From IMG/VR virus record IMGVR_UViG_3300011116_000549, positions 1-34,974 of that record: a stretch of DNA of 34,974 bases; one strand, written 5' to 3'. The stretch is from a virus. Below the pieces are notes generated by a model that saw only the letters and a program-made list of their open reading frames with translations, was not told where the DNA came from and ran no database searches. The translations under genes were made by a program, and so were the position numbers. Positions 7,011 through 13,739 of this stretch are shown one piece after another. Position 1 is the first letter of the stretch, and each line of letters opens with the position of its first letter.

Positions 7011-7020
7011 AGGAGGAAAT

Positions 7021-7128
7021 ATGAAAAAGAAAAATGGTATGAGAGATAACTTTACTGAAGATAATATTATTGATGCTATTGATAGGAGACTAAAGAAAAA
7101 TGCAAAAAGACTACAGCGAGTTCAATAA
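7021..7128 (+). CDS. 35-residue basic peptide
   Basis: Starts seven bases after the first base of a strong AGGAGG site and a short leader from P2. The sequence begins MKKKNGMRDNFTEDNIIDAI and continues as a basic amphipathic helix rich in Lys and Arg (RRLKKNAKRLQRVQ). It is the first gene after the promoter and overlaps the next gene by 29 bases. Small basic helical peptides of this size early in a phage genome often bind host proteins or nucleic acid, but no family is recognised. Confidence 0.6.
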   Translation: MKKKNGMRDNFTEDNIIDAIDRRLKKNAKRLQRVQ

Positions 7129-7276
7129 AAAGAAAGAACTAATAAAGATATTGTTTGAGGAACCTATCTCGGCTGAAGACCTAGAACTAACACCAGAAGA
7201 AGAAAAGGTATTACTATTACAAGGTCTTCCTCTTAGTGTGAAAGGTAGCTTTGATAAACAGGATGGAGATAAATGA
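7100..7276 (+). CDS. 58-residue hypothetical protein
   Basis: Begins inside the end of the preceding gene in another frame, with AGGAG about eleven bases upstream. The product is a charged helical protein: a basic N-terminus (NKKKELIKILFEE), an acidic middle (AEDLELTPEEEKVLLLQGLP) and a polar tail. It ends in ATGA overlapping the start of the next gene, a sign of translational coupling. Function unknown. Confidence 0.6.
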   Translation: MQKDYSEFNKKKELIKILFEEPISAEDLELTPEEEKVLLLQGLPLSVKGSFDKQDGDK

Positions 7277-7488
7277 TAGTAAAACTAAATGAAGATATAA
7301 TGGAACTAATAAATAAAGAACCAATGAAAACATTTATAGTTCTAAAAGTATTAGGTTCAGCTTCTCTATATTCTGTATCAGGTAAAGCTTATTCAGAAGA
7401 AGCAGTAGAAGAGTTTATAAAAACTATGTATTCTGAAATAAACCCAGAGGAACCTACATACTCTAATAAACTAGAGGATATAAACTAA
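7273..7488 (+). CDS. 71-residue hypothetical protein
   Basis: ATGA overlap with the gene before and TAATG overlap with the gene after. The protein has a helical N-terminus (LNEDIMELINKEPMKTFIVLKVLG), a short Ser-rich turn and an acidic helical C-terminus (SEEAVEEFIKTMYSEINPEE). No membrane segment, signal or known motif was seen. Its tight coupling to both neighbours shows that it belongs to the early P2 operon. Function unknown. Confidence 0.75.
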   Translation: MIVKLNEDIMELINKEPMKTFIVLKVLGSASLYSVSGKAYSEEAVEEFIKTMYSEINPEEPTYSNKLEDIN

Positions 7489-7847
7489 TGAGACAAGAAC
7501 TGGATAATAATACTTTAGTTGATGAAGGTGGAATATATCCAGCAGATAGAACTGAATACTCTCAGTATGTAAAGGACTATCCAAGTGGAGCATCACATCC
7601 ACAGAGTCCATTAGAACACGGATATAGAAGAGTAATAAAACTACTCAACTTACTCGTAAAGGTAAATAAAGGTAATAGAATACCTAATGATAGGTTGATA
7701 GTAGAAAGTCAGATATCCGCTATCTGCGAAGCATTACGAATACTCAAACAAGAACTTCAAATAGAAGGAGGAGAAGACCCAAATGTTATTAGAGAACGAG
7801 AACAAAATAGAAGAACAGACAAACGAAAAAGTCCTTGGAGCAAATGA
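7488..7847 (+). CDS. 119-residue hypothetical protein
   Basis: Coupled to the gene before it. The N-terminal part (residues 1-45) is polar with aromatic residues (GGIYPADRTEYSQYVKDYPS); residues 46-95 form helices (HGYRRVIKLLNLLVKVN, ESQISAICEALRILKQEL); the C-terminus is very basic (REREQNRRTDKRKSPW). The last 65 bases also encode the start of the next gene in another frame. No family is recognised; a helical bundle with a basic tail would suit a nucleic-acid or host-target binding protein. Confidence 0.75.
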   Translation: MRQELDNNTLVDEGGIYPADRTEYSQYVKDYPSGASHPQSPLEHGYRRVIKLLNLLVKVNKGNRIPNDRLIVESQISAICEALRILKQELQIEGGEDPNVIREREQNRRTDKRKSPWSK

Positions 7848-8340
7848 ACCAGAACTAGTTGATGATAAACAAGTAAAGTTTTTTGGTAATGAACTAGGCT
7901 TTTCTACTAATAGTGTTCCAGCATTTATTGTAGAAGGTATGTTAGGAGAAGCTATTACTCAGGTCTTTCAGCAAGTAAACTATTTCAATGAACTCTATTC
8001 AGATAAGAACCATCCAAAACATTTTGAGTGGGTATTACAGATGAAGAGTTTATCAGTCATCGTTTATAAAGAAGCAGAGCAAGTTGTAGAGTGTCTGAAA
8101 GATATGAAGGATGCTACACTATCACCAAAGCATAGAGCAATAAGAAGCATCACAAAGACCTTGCTTTCTCGTATGGAAGAAAGAGAACAAGAGATGCTTA
8201 TAGCAACAGAAGAAAACCACGACCCAGTATTTACTGATGTAATGAAACTAATATTAGAGTGGCTAAAGAGTTCTACTATTATATTATCTTCTTATACACA
8301 TAACAAAGACATAGCAAAATATACTAGAAAGTGGAAGTAA
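7783..8340 (+). CDS. 185-residue helical hypothetical protein
   Basis: The ATG lies nine bases after GGAGGAG inside the preceding gene, giving a 65-base overlap. The protein starts with an acidic, probably disordered stretch (residues 1-30) and then is almost all helix, with segments VPAFIVEGMLGEAITQVFQQ, WVLQMKSLSVIVYKEAEQVV and DVMKLILEWLKSSTIILSSY. It has no membrane segment or catalytic motif that I recognise. It is the last gene before the intrinsic terminator at 8347, so it closes the P2 operon. Confidence 0.8.
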   Translation: MLLENENKIEEQTNEKVLGANEPELVDDKQVKFFGNELGFSTNSVPAFIVEGMLGEAITQVFQQVNYFNELYSDKNHPKHFEWVLQMKSLSVIVYKEAEQVVECLKDMKDATLSPKHRAIRSITKTLLSRMEEREQEMLIATEENHDPVFTDVMKLILEWLKSSTIILSSYTHNKDIAKYTRKWK

Positions 8341-8346
8341 GCAAAG

Positions 8347-8375
8347 ACCCTCGGCAGAAATGTCGGGGGTTTTTT
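8347..8375 (+). terminator. Intrinsic terminator between early and lysis/methylase genes
   Basis: A ten-pair stem (ACCCTCGGCA, 8347-8356, with TGTCGGGGGT, 8361-8370; two G-U pairs), GAAA loop, and a run of six T residues. No promoter is visible between it and the next gene at 8396, so the downstream genes probably rely on read-through. Confidence 0.92.
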
Positions 8376-8395
8376 GTATTTGGAGGAAGATAAAT

Positions 8396-9172
8396 ATGGC
8401 TCAAGTAAATAAATGGGGAGCAACAAAACTAGCATCATGCCCAACCCACGGAGATAAACATCTATTATCTTCTGGTTTATGCACCGACTTATCCTGTATC
8501 AAAAAGGTTATCTACAACCATAGTAAAACTTGGAAGATGATAAGTAAGAACTGGAGAATAATAGTATCTCTAGGTTGTGATGATGACTGCTGTATCTTCT
8601 TGGTAAATGAACTACTACGAGAAGAGAAACAATACAATAAGAAGCCTACTCTAAACCCTTGGTGGCTAAAGTTTAGGCTAAAGAAATATATGGTTCAGGG
8701 TGTAAAGTTTTCTAACTTACCTATTCAGCTTGTCCCTGAAAATATGAAGAACATCGTAGATAAGCATCTAGTATCCTACGATAAACTGAAAGAAGAACAC
8801 CCTGACTTCTTTGAGGACATTTTACATAATGCTATGGGTCGGCAAGATGAAGACGACATACCAGCAGAACAAGCTCTAATACATAGACAACTTATGGAAG
8901 AGATAGGAAAGAAGTTTGGCGAACCTCTTATGCTTTATCTGAAAGACGAGATAAACAGAGGAGAGTTCGTAAAGCTTTCAGGTCTAACAATAGAGGGAGC
9001 CTTGCTCTACAAGGACTTTGCTAGAGAAGCTATCAAACATTTCTATATTCATGGTGAGTGGACACAAGCAGACATAGACGAAAGAATAAAATATTTTTGG
9101 GAAAGATATAGTAAAAAGAATAAAGCGAACTATTTATTAGAGCAGGAGGAAAATGCTAATGGAAAACTATAA
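8396..9172 (+). CDS. Hypothetical protein with N-terminal Cys/His cluster
   Basis: The start at 8396 is chosen because GGAGGAAG lies just upstream; an earlier in-frame ATG at 8360 lies inside the terminator stem. The 258-residue protein has Cys15, His18, His22, Cys29 and Cys34 near the N-terminus, a likely small zinc site, and further Cys at 61, 65 and 66. The rest is helical and charged, with a Trp-rich patch (NPWWLKFRLKKYM) and a C-terminal helix-turn-helix-like region (LTIEGALLYKDFAREAIKHF). A DNA- or RNA-polymerase-binding regulator is possible, but no family is recognised. It overlaps the next gene by 20 bases. Confidence 0.8.
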   Translation: MAQVNKWGATKLASCPTHGDKHLLSSGLCTDLSCIKKVIYNHSKTWKMISKNWRIIVSLGCDDDCCIFLVNELLREEKQYNKKPTLNPWWLKFRLKKYMVQGVKFSNLPIQLVPENMKNIVDKHLVSYDKLKEEHPDFFEDILHNAMGRQDEDDIPAEQALIHRQLMEEIGKKFGEPLMLYLKDEINRGEFVKLSGLTIEGALLYKDFAREAIKHFYIHGEWTQADIDERIKYFWERYSKKNKANYLLEQEENANGKL

Positions 9173-9659
9173 AGAACTACTTGATAAAGCAAGACAACTA
9201 AACATAGAAGAGAATAAAAAGTATAACGATAATGGAGATACTTGTCTCCGTGAAAGTGGTTTCGTATTAGAAGACCGACACCAACTACTATATCCTAAAC
9301 TGAATAGGCTGTCCAGTCGTGGAAAGAAAGGCGACTGGGACTTTGCTCTCAACGATATTCTTATTGATGTAAAAGGATGCTGGGCGAATAAGTATGGTGG
9401 AACTATCTTCATAGAAAGAATAGCAAACATACAGAAGAATACTATACCCTGCTTTCTAAAAGAACAATATAAGAATAATAAAAAAGCATTATGGTATATA
9501 GACTTTGAGACAGGAACAGAATATATAATAAAGCTGAACGAGCTATTACCTAAACTAAAGTATGAGAGAACAACTCTCGGTGGCTATAATAAAAATGTAT
9601 TAGGCTGGAAGATAAACCCTAATGACTGGTCAGACATAACAATAAAACGGAGGGACTAA
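9153..9659 (+). CDS. PD-(D/E)XK-type nuclease, possibly a junction resolvase
   Basis: A 168-residue protein starting after AGGAGG, within the end of the gene before. Residues 60-75 read GDWDFALNDILIDVKG: Asp63, then Asp72-x-Lys74, the spacing of the PD-(D/E)XK nuclease core. The same layout occurs in T7 endonuclease I (Asp55, Glu65, Lys67). An upstream Glu (34 or 40) could complete the site. A Holliday-junction resolvase that trims DNA before packaging is the favoured role; a restriction enzyme paired with the methyltransferase at 10194 is the main alternative. Assignment rests on the motif alone. Confidence 0.7.
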   Translation: MLMENYKELLDKARQLNIEENKKYNDNGDTCLRESGFVLEDRHQLLYPKLNRLSSRGKKGDWDFALNDILIDVKGCWANKYGGTIFIERIANIQKNTIPCFLKEQYKNNKKALWYIDFETGTEYIIKLNELLPKLKYERTTLGGYNKNVLGWKINPNDWSDITIKRRD

Positions 9660-9662
9660 TGT

Positions 9663-9857
9663 ATGAGTATGATAGAGATGATAACAATAACATATTGTAG
9701 CTTTTGTTTAGGTTGGTTATTACCAAGCTGGATAGAACTAACACAACAAATATGGAGGGACTATCAAAATGGGAAACTGGGTAGAAAGAATAAAGAACTT
9801 ACTGATGATAAAACCACCAATAAGATATCAGATGGGAGCAGACAGAACAACTGGTAA
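9663..9857 (+). CDS. Small membrane protein before the endolysin, holin or spanin candidate
   Basis: A 64-residue protein with one N-terminal membrane helix (about residues 4-25, IEMITITYCSFCLGWLLPSW) and a polar, basic C-terminal tail. GGAGGG precedes the start. The last 89 bases overlap the start of the endolysin gene in another frame. One membrane helix directly before an endolysin is typical of holins or inner-membrane spanins; which of the two cannot be decided from the sequence. Confidence 0.65.
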   Translation: MSMIEMITITYCSFCLGWLLPSWIELTQQIWRDYQNGKLGRKNKELTDDKTTNKISDGSRQNNW

Positions 9858-10197
9858 TGACCCTGCCCTTGACTGCTCTGCCTTTATCTGGCGAGTATTG
9901 GGTGAAAGAAAGTATGACCCTGATATAGATGTATGGAGAAATACAAGTTGGGTCTATGATGATATAGATAAATACAATACCAAGTTTGATAAAGTAAAAC
10001 TAGAAGATGCTATTGGTGGTGATGTTATTGTCTATGGCTGGGAGAAAGGTAAAGCAGGACACATAGCCATTATTACAGGAGTAGATAAGAAAGGAACTAT
10101 TATGGGATGGGACTGCTCTTCATCTGCTAATGGAATAAGCTATAGAAACCTTACCTTCTTCAAGCGAAAGAAATACCTAATAGGAAGATACAAATGA
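9769..10197 (+). CDS. NlpC/P60-type endolysin
   Basis: A 142-residue cysteine peptidase. LDCSAFIWRVLG places the catalytic Cys at 36, and KAGHIAIITG places the catalytic His at 98; Asp115 in MGWDCSS may be the third residue. The family cleaves peptide stems of peptidoglycan, usually next to meso-diaminopimelate, as in gram-negative hosts. There is no signal peptide or cell-wall binding domain, as usual for compact endolysins that need a holin. GGAGGG precedes the start, which lies inside the membrane-protein gene. Its ATGA end is shared with the methyltransferase start. Confidence 0.85.
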   Translation: MGNWVERIKNLLMIKPPIRYQMGADRTTGNDPALDCSAFIWRVLGERKYDPDIDVWRNTSWVYDDIDKYNTKFDKVKLEDAIGGDVIVYGWEKGKAGHIAIITGVDKKGTIMGWDCSSSANGISYRNLTFFKRKKYLIGRYK

Positions 10198-11195
10198 TAA
10201 TACATAGAGATAGTTTAGAGTGGCTGAAAGAACAAGAAGCAGACAGCATAGACCACATTATTACTGACCCACCTTACCTTATTGACTTTATGAATAAAGG
10301 TTGGGATAGTGAAGATAATGTAGCAGGCAGTAAAGAGTATTGGGAACAAGCATTACGGGTATGTAAAGCAGGTTCTTATGCTTTAGTATTTGGTCATAGC
10401 AGAACTCACCATAGAGTAATGGTTGCTATGGAAGATGCTGGTTGGGAAATAAGAGATACTATTATGTGGTTATATGGAGAAGGTTTTCCAAAGAGTAGAA
10501 ACCTTGGCGATGGTTGGGGTTCTTGTCTCAAACCAGCATACGAACCTATCATCCTTGCTCGCAAACCTTTTGATGGTTCATTACAGGATAACTGGAAGAA
10601 GAATAGTTTAGGTGGTCTAAACATAGATGCTTGTAGAGTTAGGGCAGAAGACAAAGCAAAGTTCCCTGTCGGTGAATATACAACTGATACTTCAGTAGGT
10701 AAGATAAGACCAACTAATAGAACAGAAGACCCAAACCCAGAAGGTAGGTTCCCTGCTAATATTATCCTTGATGAAGAAGCAGGAAAACTATTAGACGAAC
10801 AAGTTGGTAGAGTATCTCGCTTCTTCTATTGTGCTAAAGTAAAGTCAAAAGAAAGAAACCTTGGTTGTGAAGAACTAGAAGATAAACCATCTCAACTAAA
10901 CAGCGGTGGTTTAGGTAGAAAAATATCCGTGAATAAAAGAATAGAGAAACACGGAACTAATACACCAACAGCAAAGAACACTCACCCAACTATCAAACCA
11001 ATAAAGCTTATGGAATACCTAGTCAAACTGGTAAGTAAAGAAGGACAAACTATCCTTGACCCCTTCGCTGGTTCAGGTTCTACTGGACTTGCTTGTAAGA
11101 ACCTAAAGAGAAACTATATATTAGTTGAGAGGGAAGATGAATACATCCCCATCATTAGAGCGAGGGTCGGTGAAAAAGAAAACAAAGACACTTGA
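10194..11195 (+). CDS. DNA methyltransferase (N6-adenine or N4-cytosine, beta order)
   Basis: A 333-residue protein with the catalytic motif DPPY at 25-28 and the S-adenosylmethionine motif FAGSGST at 291-297; motif IV before motif I is the beta class. The motifs KPAYEPIILARKP (113-125) and HPTIKPIKLMEYLVKLV (264-280) are typical of phage and restriction methyltransferases. DPPY fits N6-adenine more often than N4-cytosine. With no clear partner endonuclease it is most likely an orphan enzyme protecting phage DNA from host restriction. The region between (about 130-260) would hold the target recognition part. The start overlaps the endolysin stop. Confidence 0.92.
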   Translation: MIIHRDSLEWLKEQEADSIDHIITDPPYLIDFMNKGWDSEDNVAGSKEYWEQALRVCKAGSYALVFGHSRTHHRVMVAMEDAGWEIRDTIMWLYGEGFPKSRNLGDGWGSCLKPAYEPIILARKPFDGSLQDNWKKNSLGGLNIDACRVRAEDKAKFPVGEYTTDTSVGKIRPTNRTEDPNPEGRFPANIILDEEAGKLLDEQVGRVSRFFYCAKVKSKERNLGCEELEDKPSQLNSGGLGRKISVNKRIEKHGTNTPTAKNTHPTIKPIKLMEYLVKLVSKEGQTILDPFAGSGSTGLACKNLKRNYILVEREDEYIPIIRARVGEKENKDT

Positions 11196-11397
11196 TAGTT
11201 TTATATTAGAAGAAAAAGAAAAACAAAAACTCCGTCAGCAAGCAGAAGAAGAAGCAAGGAGAAACTTCTTTTATCTGAATACTGACGGAGTAAGTGATGA
11301 CTGCTATGAGTGGTGGCTAGTAGTTCTGAAATACTATGACTATAAACTACACGACCCACTACCTATTTGGATGAAGGAACTATTTATACCTTGGTAA
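11137..11397 (+). CDS. Small charged hypothetical protein
   Basis: Overlaps the methyltransferase end in another frame. The ATG at 11137 is preceded by GAGAGGGAAG; a TTG at 11125 and a GTG at 11170 are in frame too, so the start is uncertain. From 11137 the product has 86 residues: a charged helix (LEEKEKQKLRQQAEEEARRN) and then an aromatic-rich C-terminus (CYEWWLVVLKYYDYKL, PIWMKELFIPW). Function unknown. It is the last rightward gene, and its stop lies one base from the stop of the opposing gene. Confidence 0.7.
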   Translation: MNTSPSLERGSVKKKTKTLDSFILEEKEKQKLRQQAEEEARRNFFYLNTDGVSDDCYEWWLVVLKYYDYKLHDPLPIWMKELFIPW

Positions 11398-11398
11398 G

Positions 11399-11581
11399 TT
11401 AGTTTATCTTTACATAGTTCTTTTCTAATAACCAAGCATCTACACTATCTACTGGGATACCAACAAACCCGTGTTCGTCTTGTGTTATTCCGTGGGGTAT
11501 TACAAACCAATAGTGTTTGTCTTCTTTGTGGGTATAAATAATATAGCTATGTTCATTTCTAAAACTATCACCTTGTCTCAT
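11399..11581 (-). CDS. 60-residue hypothetical protein, last gene of leftward operon
   Basis: Starts in a TAATG overlap after GGAGG on the minus strand. The protein is short and probably beta-rich (HSYIIYTHKEDKHYWFVIPH, GFVGIPVDSVDAWLLEKNYV) with many His and Tyr. No family is recognised. It shares operon structure with the four genes upstream, all of which are spaced for coupled translation. Confidence 0.75.
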   Translation of the reverse strand: MRQGDSFRNEHSYIIYTHKEDKHYWFVIPHGITQDEHGFVGIPVDSVDAWLLEKNYVKIN

Positions 11582-11862
11582 TAGTTTCCTCCGTTATGTA
11601 AAACATCTAGTTCAGCTTTGCTAATAACCCAAGCATCGCTACTTGGTTTTAGACCAGCCATAACTCTTTCAACATTAGTAAAACAAGAAGGGCAGTCATC
11701 ATCCAGTTCTACTTCATAGAGTTTCTGAACTGCTTCCCAAATGGTTAGCATCTTATCGTAAGATAGTTTCTTTCCTTCCATAAAGTCCGCTTTCTTTCCG
11801 TGATAAAAATAATGATAACCATATTCATTTTCTGTCTTCATAGACATAGACCAGTAATACAT
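11581..11862 (-). CDS. 93-residue hypothetical protein
   Basis: GGAGG lies seven bases before the ATG, which overlaps the upstream stop as TAATG. The N-terminus is rich in Tyr and His (YGYHYFYHGKK), the middle is helical (DKMLTIWEAVQKLYEVEL) and there is a CPSC pair followed by a short C-terminal helix. The Cys pair could bind metal with nearby His residues. The C-terminal pattern DAWVISKAELDVLHN resembles VDAWLLEKN of the next gene and VVDAWVSKTND of the gene at 12128, hinting at a shared short motif. Function unknown. Confidence 0.75.
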   Translation of the reverse strand: MYYWSMSMKTENEYGYHYFYHGKKADFMEGKKLSYDKMLTIWEAVQKLYEVELDDDCPSCFTNVERVMAGLKPSSDAWVISKAELDVLHNGGN

Positions 11863-12086
11863 TACTTTACCTCCGTCTTCCAGTTGAATACTCGGAAACC
11901 ACTAACATCCAAGTCCCACACCAACTCATTACCTTCCGCATAGTTCTTCTTCTTTTCTGAACCAGTTGGCGGAGGAATAGAATAAATATCATAGTCCTCA
12001 TAAGATAGTTCAGATAGACGAACAAACTTCATAGTTCTTTGACCGCCATCCTTTTTGATAAATGTCTTGTTGTAAATAGTAGCCAT
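11862..12086 (-). CDS. Small protein resembling SH3-like WYL_2/DUF2693 phage proteins
   Basis: The start at 12086 is preferred over an in-frame ATG at 12128 because GGAGG lies eight bases before it. The 74-residue product begins MATIYNKTFIKKDGGQRTMKF and continues VRLSELSYEDYDIYSIPPP. The KKDG-x-R-T-M-x-F pattern is reminiscent of small phage proteins with an Sm/SH3-like barrel (DUF2693, WYL_2), recalled from memory and not checked. Such proteins are early accessory factors without a proven function. Confidence 0.65.
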   Translation of the reverse strand: MATIYNKTFIKKDGGQRTMKFVRLSELSYEDYDIYSIPPPTGSEKKKNYAEGNELVWDLDVSGFRVFNWKTEVK

Positions 12087-12127
12087 ATCAATAACCTCCA
12101 TAGTGTAAGTGTCTAAAATGTATCTCA

Positions 12128-12559
12128 TTACTCTTCGTCTTCGCAGTCATCATCTTCTTCATCGCCCAGTTCTACATAGTCAATAGCTTCGGCATTTTCA
12201 GTAAGTAGTTCATCATAGTTATTCTTTGCTACTTGTGATAACTCAAACTCATTTCCATCACTATTCTCAAAAGTGTCCCAGAGCAAGTCATCTTCGTCAT
12301 TAGTCTTACTTACCCAAGCATCAACAACAGCGGTGGCGAAAGAGATATCATCTTTAGCAAGTTGAATAGTCTTATCAAAGTTTATCTTATTGTTATAACC
12401 TTCTACATCTACATCAATATCAGCAATACAACCCTCAAAACCCCGCTTGTAATAGCGGAGGGCAATGGGAGAAATAGGGTCAAGTTTAGATAGTTCCTCT
12501 ATTTCAGCCTTTAGTTTATCAATAAGTTCTTCAGCAGTTAGTCGTTCAAAGTTATTCAT
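12128..12559 (-). CDS. Acidic hypothetical protein, possible host-factor inhibitor
   Basis: The ATG at 12559 lies one base after the upstream stop and is preceded by GAGG; longer in-frame starts reach 12577. The 143-residue product has a helical N-terminus (ERLTAEELIDKLKAEIEELS), a mixed middle and a strongly acidic end (GDEEDDDCEDEE). The high negative charge is typical of DNA-mimic or anti-restriction proteins such as Ocr, though acidic tails also occur in many unrelated early proteins. Function unknown; the mimic idea is only inference. Confidence 0.75.
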   Translation of the reverse strand: MNNFERLTAEELIDKLKAEIEELSKLDPISPIALRYYKRGFEGCIADIDVDVEGYNNKINFDKTIQLAKDDISFATAVVDAWVSKTNDEDDLLWDTFENSDGNEFELSQVAKNNYDELLTENAEAIDYVELGDEEDDDCEDEE

Positions 12560-12560
12560 C

Positions 12561-12959
12561 TTAGTCCTCATCCTCATCGTTAGTGTTATCGTCTTCGTCG
12601 TTGTCGCCTTCCCAACCCCACTCTTTCGCTTGTTCTATATCAACAACATCTGCGGTTAGGCAAGTAAAAATATCTACATCATTATATTTGGTTTCCCCTC
12701 TCAGAACATCGGTAATGTAGTCGTTCTGCTCGGAGAAGTCATAGTTCATAAGAGCTTCTCCGTATGCTTTGATAACCAGTTCAGAAGTTTCTTCATCCAG
12801 TTTAGCATCCTCCTTTAGAAGTCCGTCATACTGAAAGTTTATAATATCCTCAGCAGTTTCAATATGACCGCCAAACAGATAAACATTATCAACATCACTC
12901 ATCTTATCTAGTTCCATCAAAGTTCCCAATAGCTTTTCTCTTGCTTCCCAAACCTTCAT
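12561..12959 (-). CDS. Acidic hypothetical protein, first gene of leftward operon
   Basis: The ATG at 12959 follows GAGGA; an in-frame ATG at 12995 lies upstream but has no good ribosome site. The 132-residue product starts MKVWEAREKLLGTLMELDKM, contains a mixed alpha/beta middle with HIETAEDIINFQ and ITDVLRGETKYNDVDIF, and ends in a tail of Asp, Glu and Asn (GDNDEDDNTNDEDED). It is the promoter-proximal gene, about 40 bases from the start of transcription expected from the promoter at 13006-13034, so probably among the first proteins made. Confidence 0.75.
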   Translation of the reverse strand: MKVWEAREKLLGTLMELDKMSDVDNVYLFGGHIETAEDIINFQYDGLLKEDAKLDEETSELVIKAYGEALMNYDFSEQNDYITDVLRGETKYNDVDIFTCLTADVVDIEQAKEWGWEGDNDEDDNTNDEDED

Positions 12960-13005
12960 CTTATCCTCTCTGTTGTTGGTCGCTGTCTCTCTCACTCACA
13001 CCCTC

Positions 13006-13034
13006 ATCATAGCACCCCCTTAGAACCTCGTCAA
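13006..13034 (-). promoter_or_regulatory. Strong sigma70 promoter P3 for the leftward operon
   Basis: On the minus strand: TTGACG (13034-13029), exactly 17 bases, TATGAT (13011-13006), with TGC before the -10 box (extended -10). It is the best promoter match in the window and points into the five-gene leftward operon. Confidence 0.85.
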
Positions 13035-13205
13035 GCACGGCTAGAAGGGGAGAACTACAGGGGAAGAATAAGAGAGTAATAGAGAGTGAATAATACCAGC
13101 TAAATGTTTTGACCTGACCCTTTTCCATTTCCCGTCAAGGGGGGTAAAGTGGTAAAAAGTGGGGTAGAGCATCTTATTTATAACCCTATTTAGGAGAATA
13201 ACATT
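13035..13205. promoter_or_regulatory. Divergent control region
   Basis: Noncoding stretch between the leftward operon and the rightward late block. It holds a TTGAC...GTCAA inverted pair (13114-13138 area), a second CGTCAAG copy like that in P3, and the 13-base GGTAAAAAGTGGG (13151-13163) that recurs before the scaffold gene, preceded by AGTGGTAA (13148-13155). A rightward promoter is expected here but no good -35/-10 pair is visible; TATAAC at 13179 is a weak -10 candidate. Confidence 0.45.
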
Positions 13206-13403
13206 ATGGCGAGTGTAGAAGAAAAACTATTAGAACAATATATGCTAATGAAAGCCCGTGAAAACCCTGTAAAAGTTGAACCCTCTGTTGTGGTGGCTGA
13301 AAAAAAAGAAGAGCTTCTAGGGGCAAAAGCAGAGCAAATAGAGGTATCTGCTAAGGTTGCGGAGGAAGATAAAAAAGTAAGTAAGGTAAAGAAGGAGAAA
13401 TAA
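13206..13403 (+). CDS. Small charged hypothetical protein
   Basis: A 65-residue protein preceded by AGGAG. It is a Glu/Lys/Val-rich helix-forming protein: MASVEEKLLEQYMLMKAREN followed by repeating Val-Glu-Lys segments and a basic end (KKVSKVKKEK). No family is recognised. It is the first gene after the control region in the rightward block. Confidence 0.65.
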   Translation: MASVEEKLLEQYMLMKARENPVKVEPSVVVAEKKEELLGAKAEQIEVSAKVAEEDKKVSKVKKEK

Positions 13404-13427
13404 CTTTATAGGTTATTCAGTATTACT

Positions 13428-13553
13428 ATGGATAAGGATAGAACAGATAAAGATAAGAGAAGGGATAGGTGGGATAGGAAAAAAAATAAGAAGGTAAAAC
13501 CCTATGATAAGAAGGATAAAAAAAATAGGGATACACAGGAATACGAAGAATAA
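13428..13553 (+). CDS. Doubtful 41-residue Asp/Lys/Arg-rich micro-ORF
   Basis: ATG to TAA in the purine-rich gap. The product is nearly all Lys, Asp, Arg and Asn, starting MDKDRTDKDKRRDRWDRKKN and ending TQEYEE. No ribosome binding site of the usual type lies at the right distance, unlike almost all other genes here. A purine-only strand will give such a protein by composition alone, so it may not be translated. Confidence 0.25.
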   Translation: MDKDRTDKDKRRDRWDRKKNKKVKPYDKKDKKNRDTQEYEE

Positions 13554-13713
13554 AAAAAAATAGTATAGTATTCAGGGTAAATAAATATATAGGCAGGGTA
13601 AGGAAAAAAGATAATAAGATATTTTATTGAGAAAGCCTTAGATAGATAGTTGATAGAATACAGCAAAAACACAGGCAAAAAGACGACTTGACTTTGTAAA
13701 TAAAAAAATGCAT

Positions 13714-13739
13714 GCCCTCAAAATACGGGGCTTATTTTT
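13714..13739. terminator. Weak possible bidirectional terminator
   Basis: A five-pair stem GCCCT/GGGGC (13714-13718 with 13727-13731, one G-U pair) with an eight-base loop, an A-run before and TTATTTTT after. The short stem and the broken T-run make it weak. Confidence 0.35.

Noticed and set aside
6293-7020. A group I intron holding the GIY-YIG gene
   Set aside because: No P7/P3 core, no recognisable exon halves, and a terminator and promoter directly upstream. It remains a fallback if homologues show an intron.
8360-8395. ATG at 8360 as the start of the Cys/His protein
   Set aside because: It lies in the terminator stem and has no ribosome site; the ATG at 8396 follows GGAGGAAG.
11398-11398. 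A terminator between the two convergent operons
   Set aside because: Only one base separates the stop codons, and no GC-rich stem with a T-run lies within either gene end.
12465-12659. Rightward Ser-rich frame over the leftward acidic genes
   Set aside because: Mirror image of Asp/Glu-rich codons on the other strand; no ribosome site.
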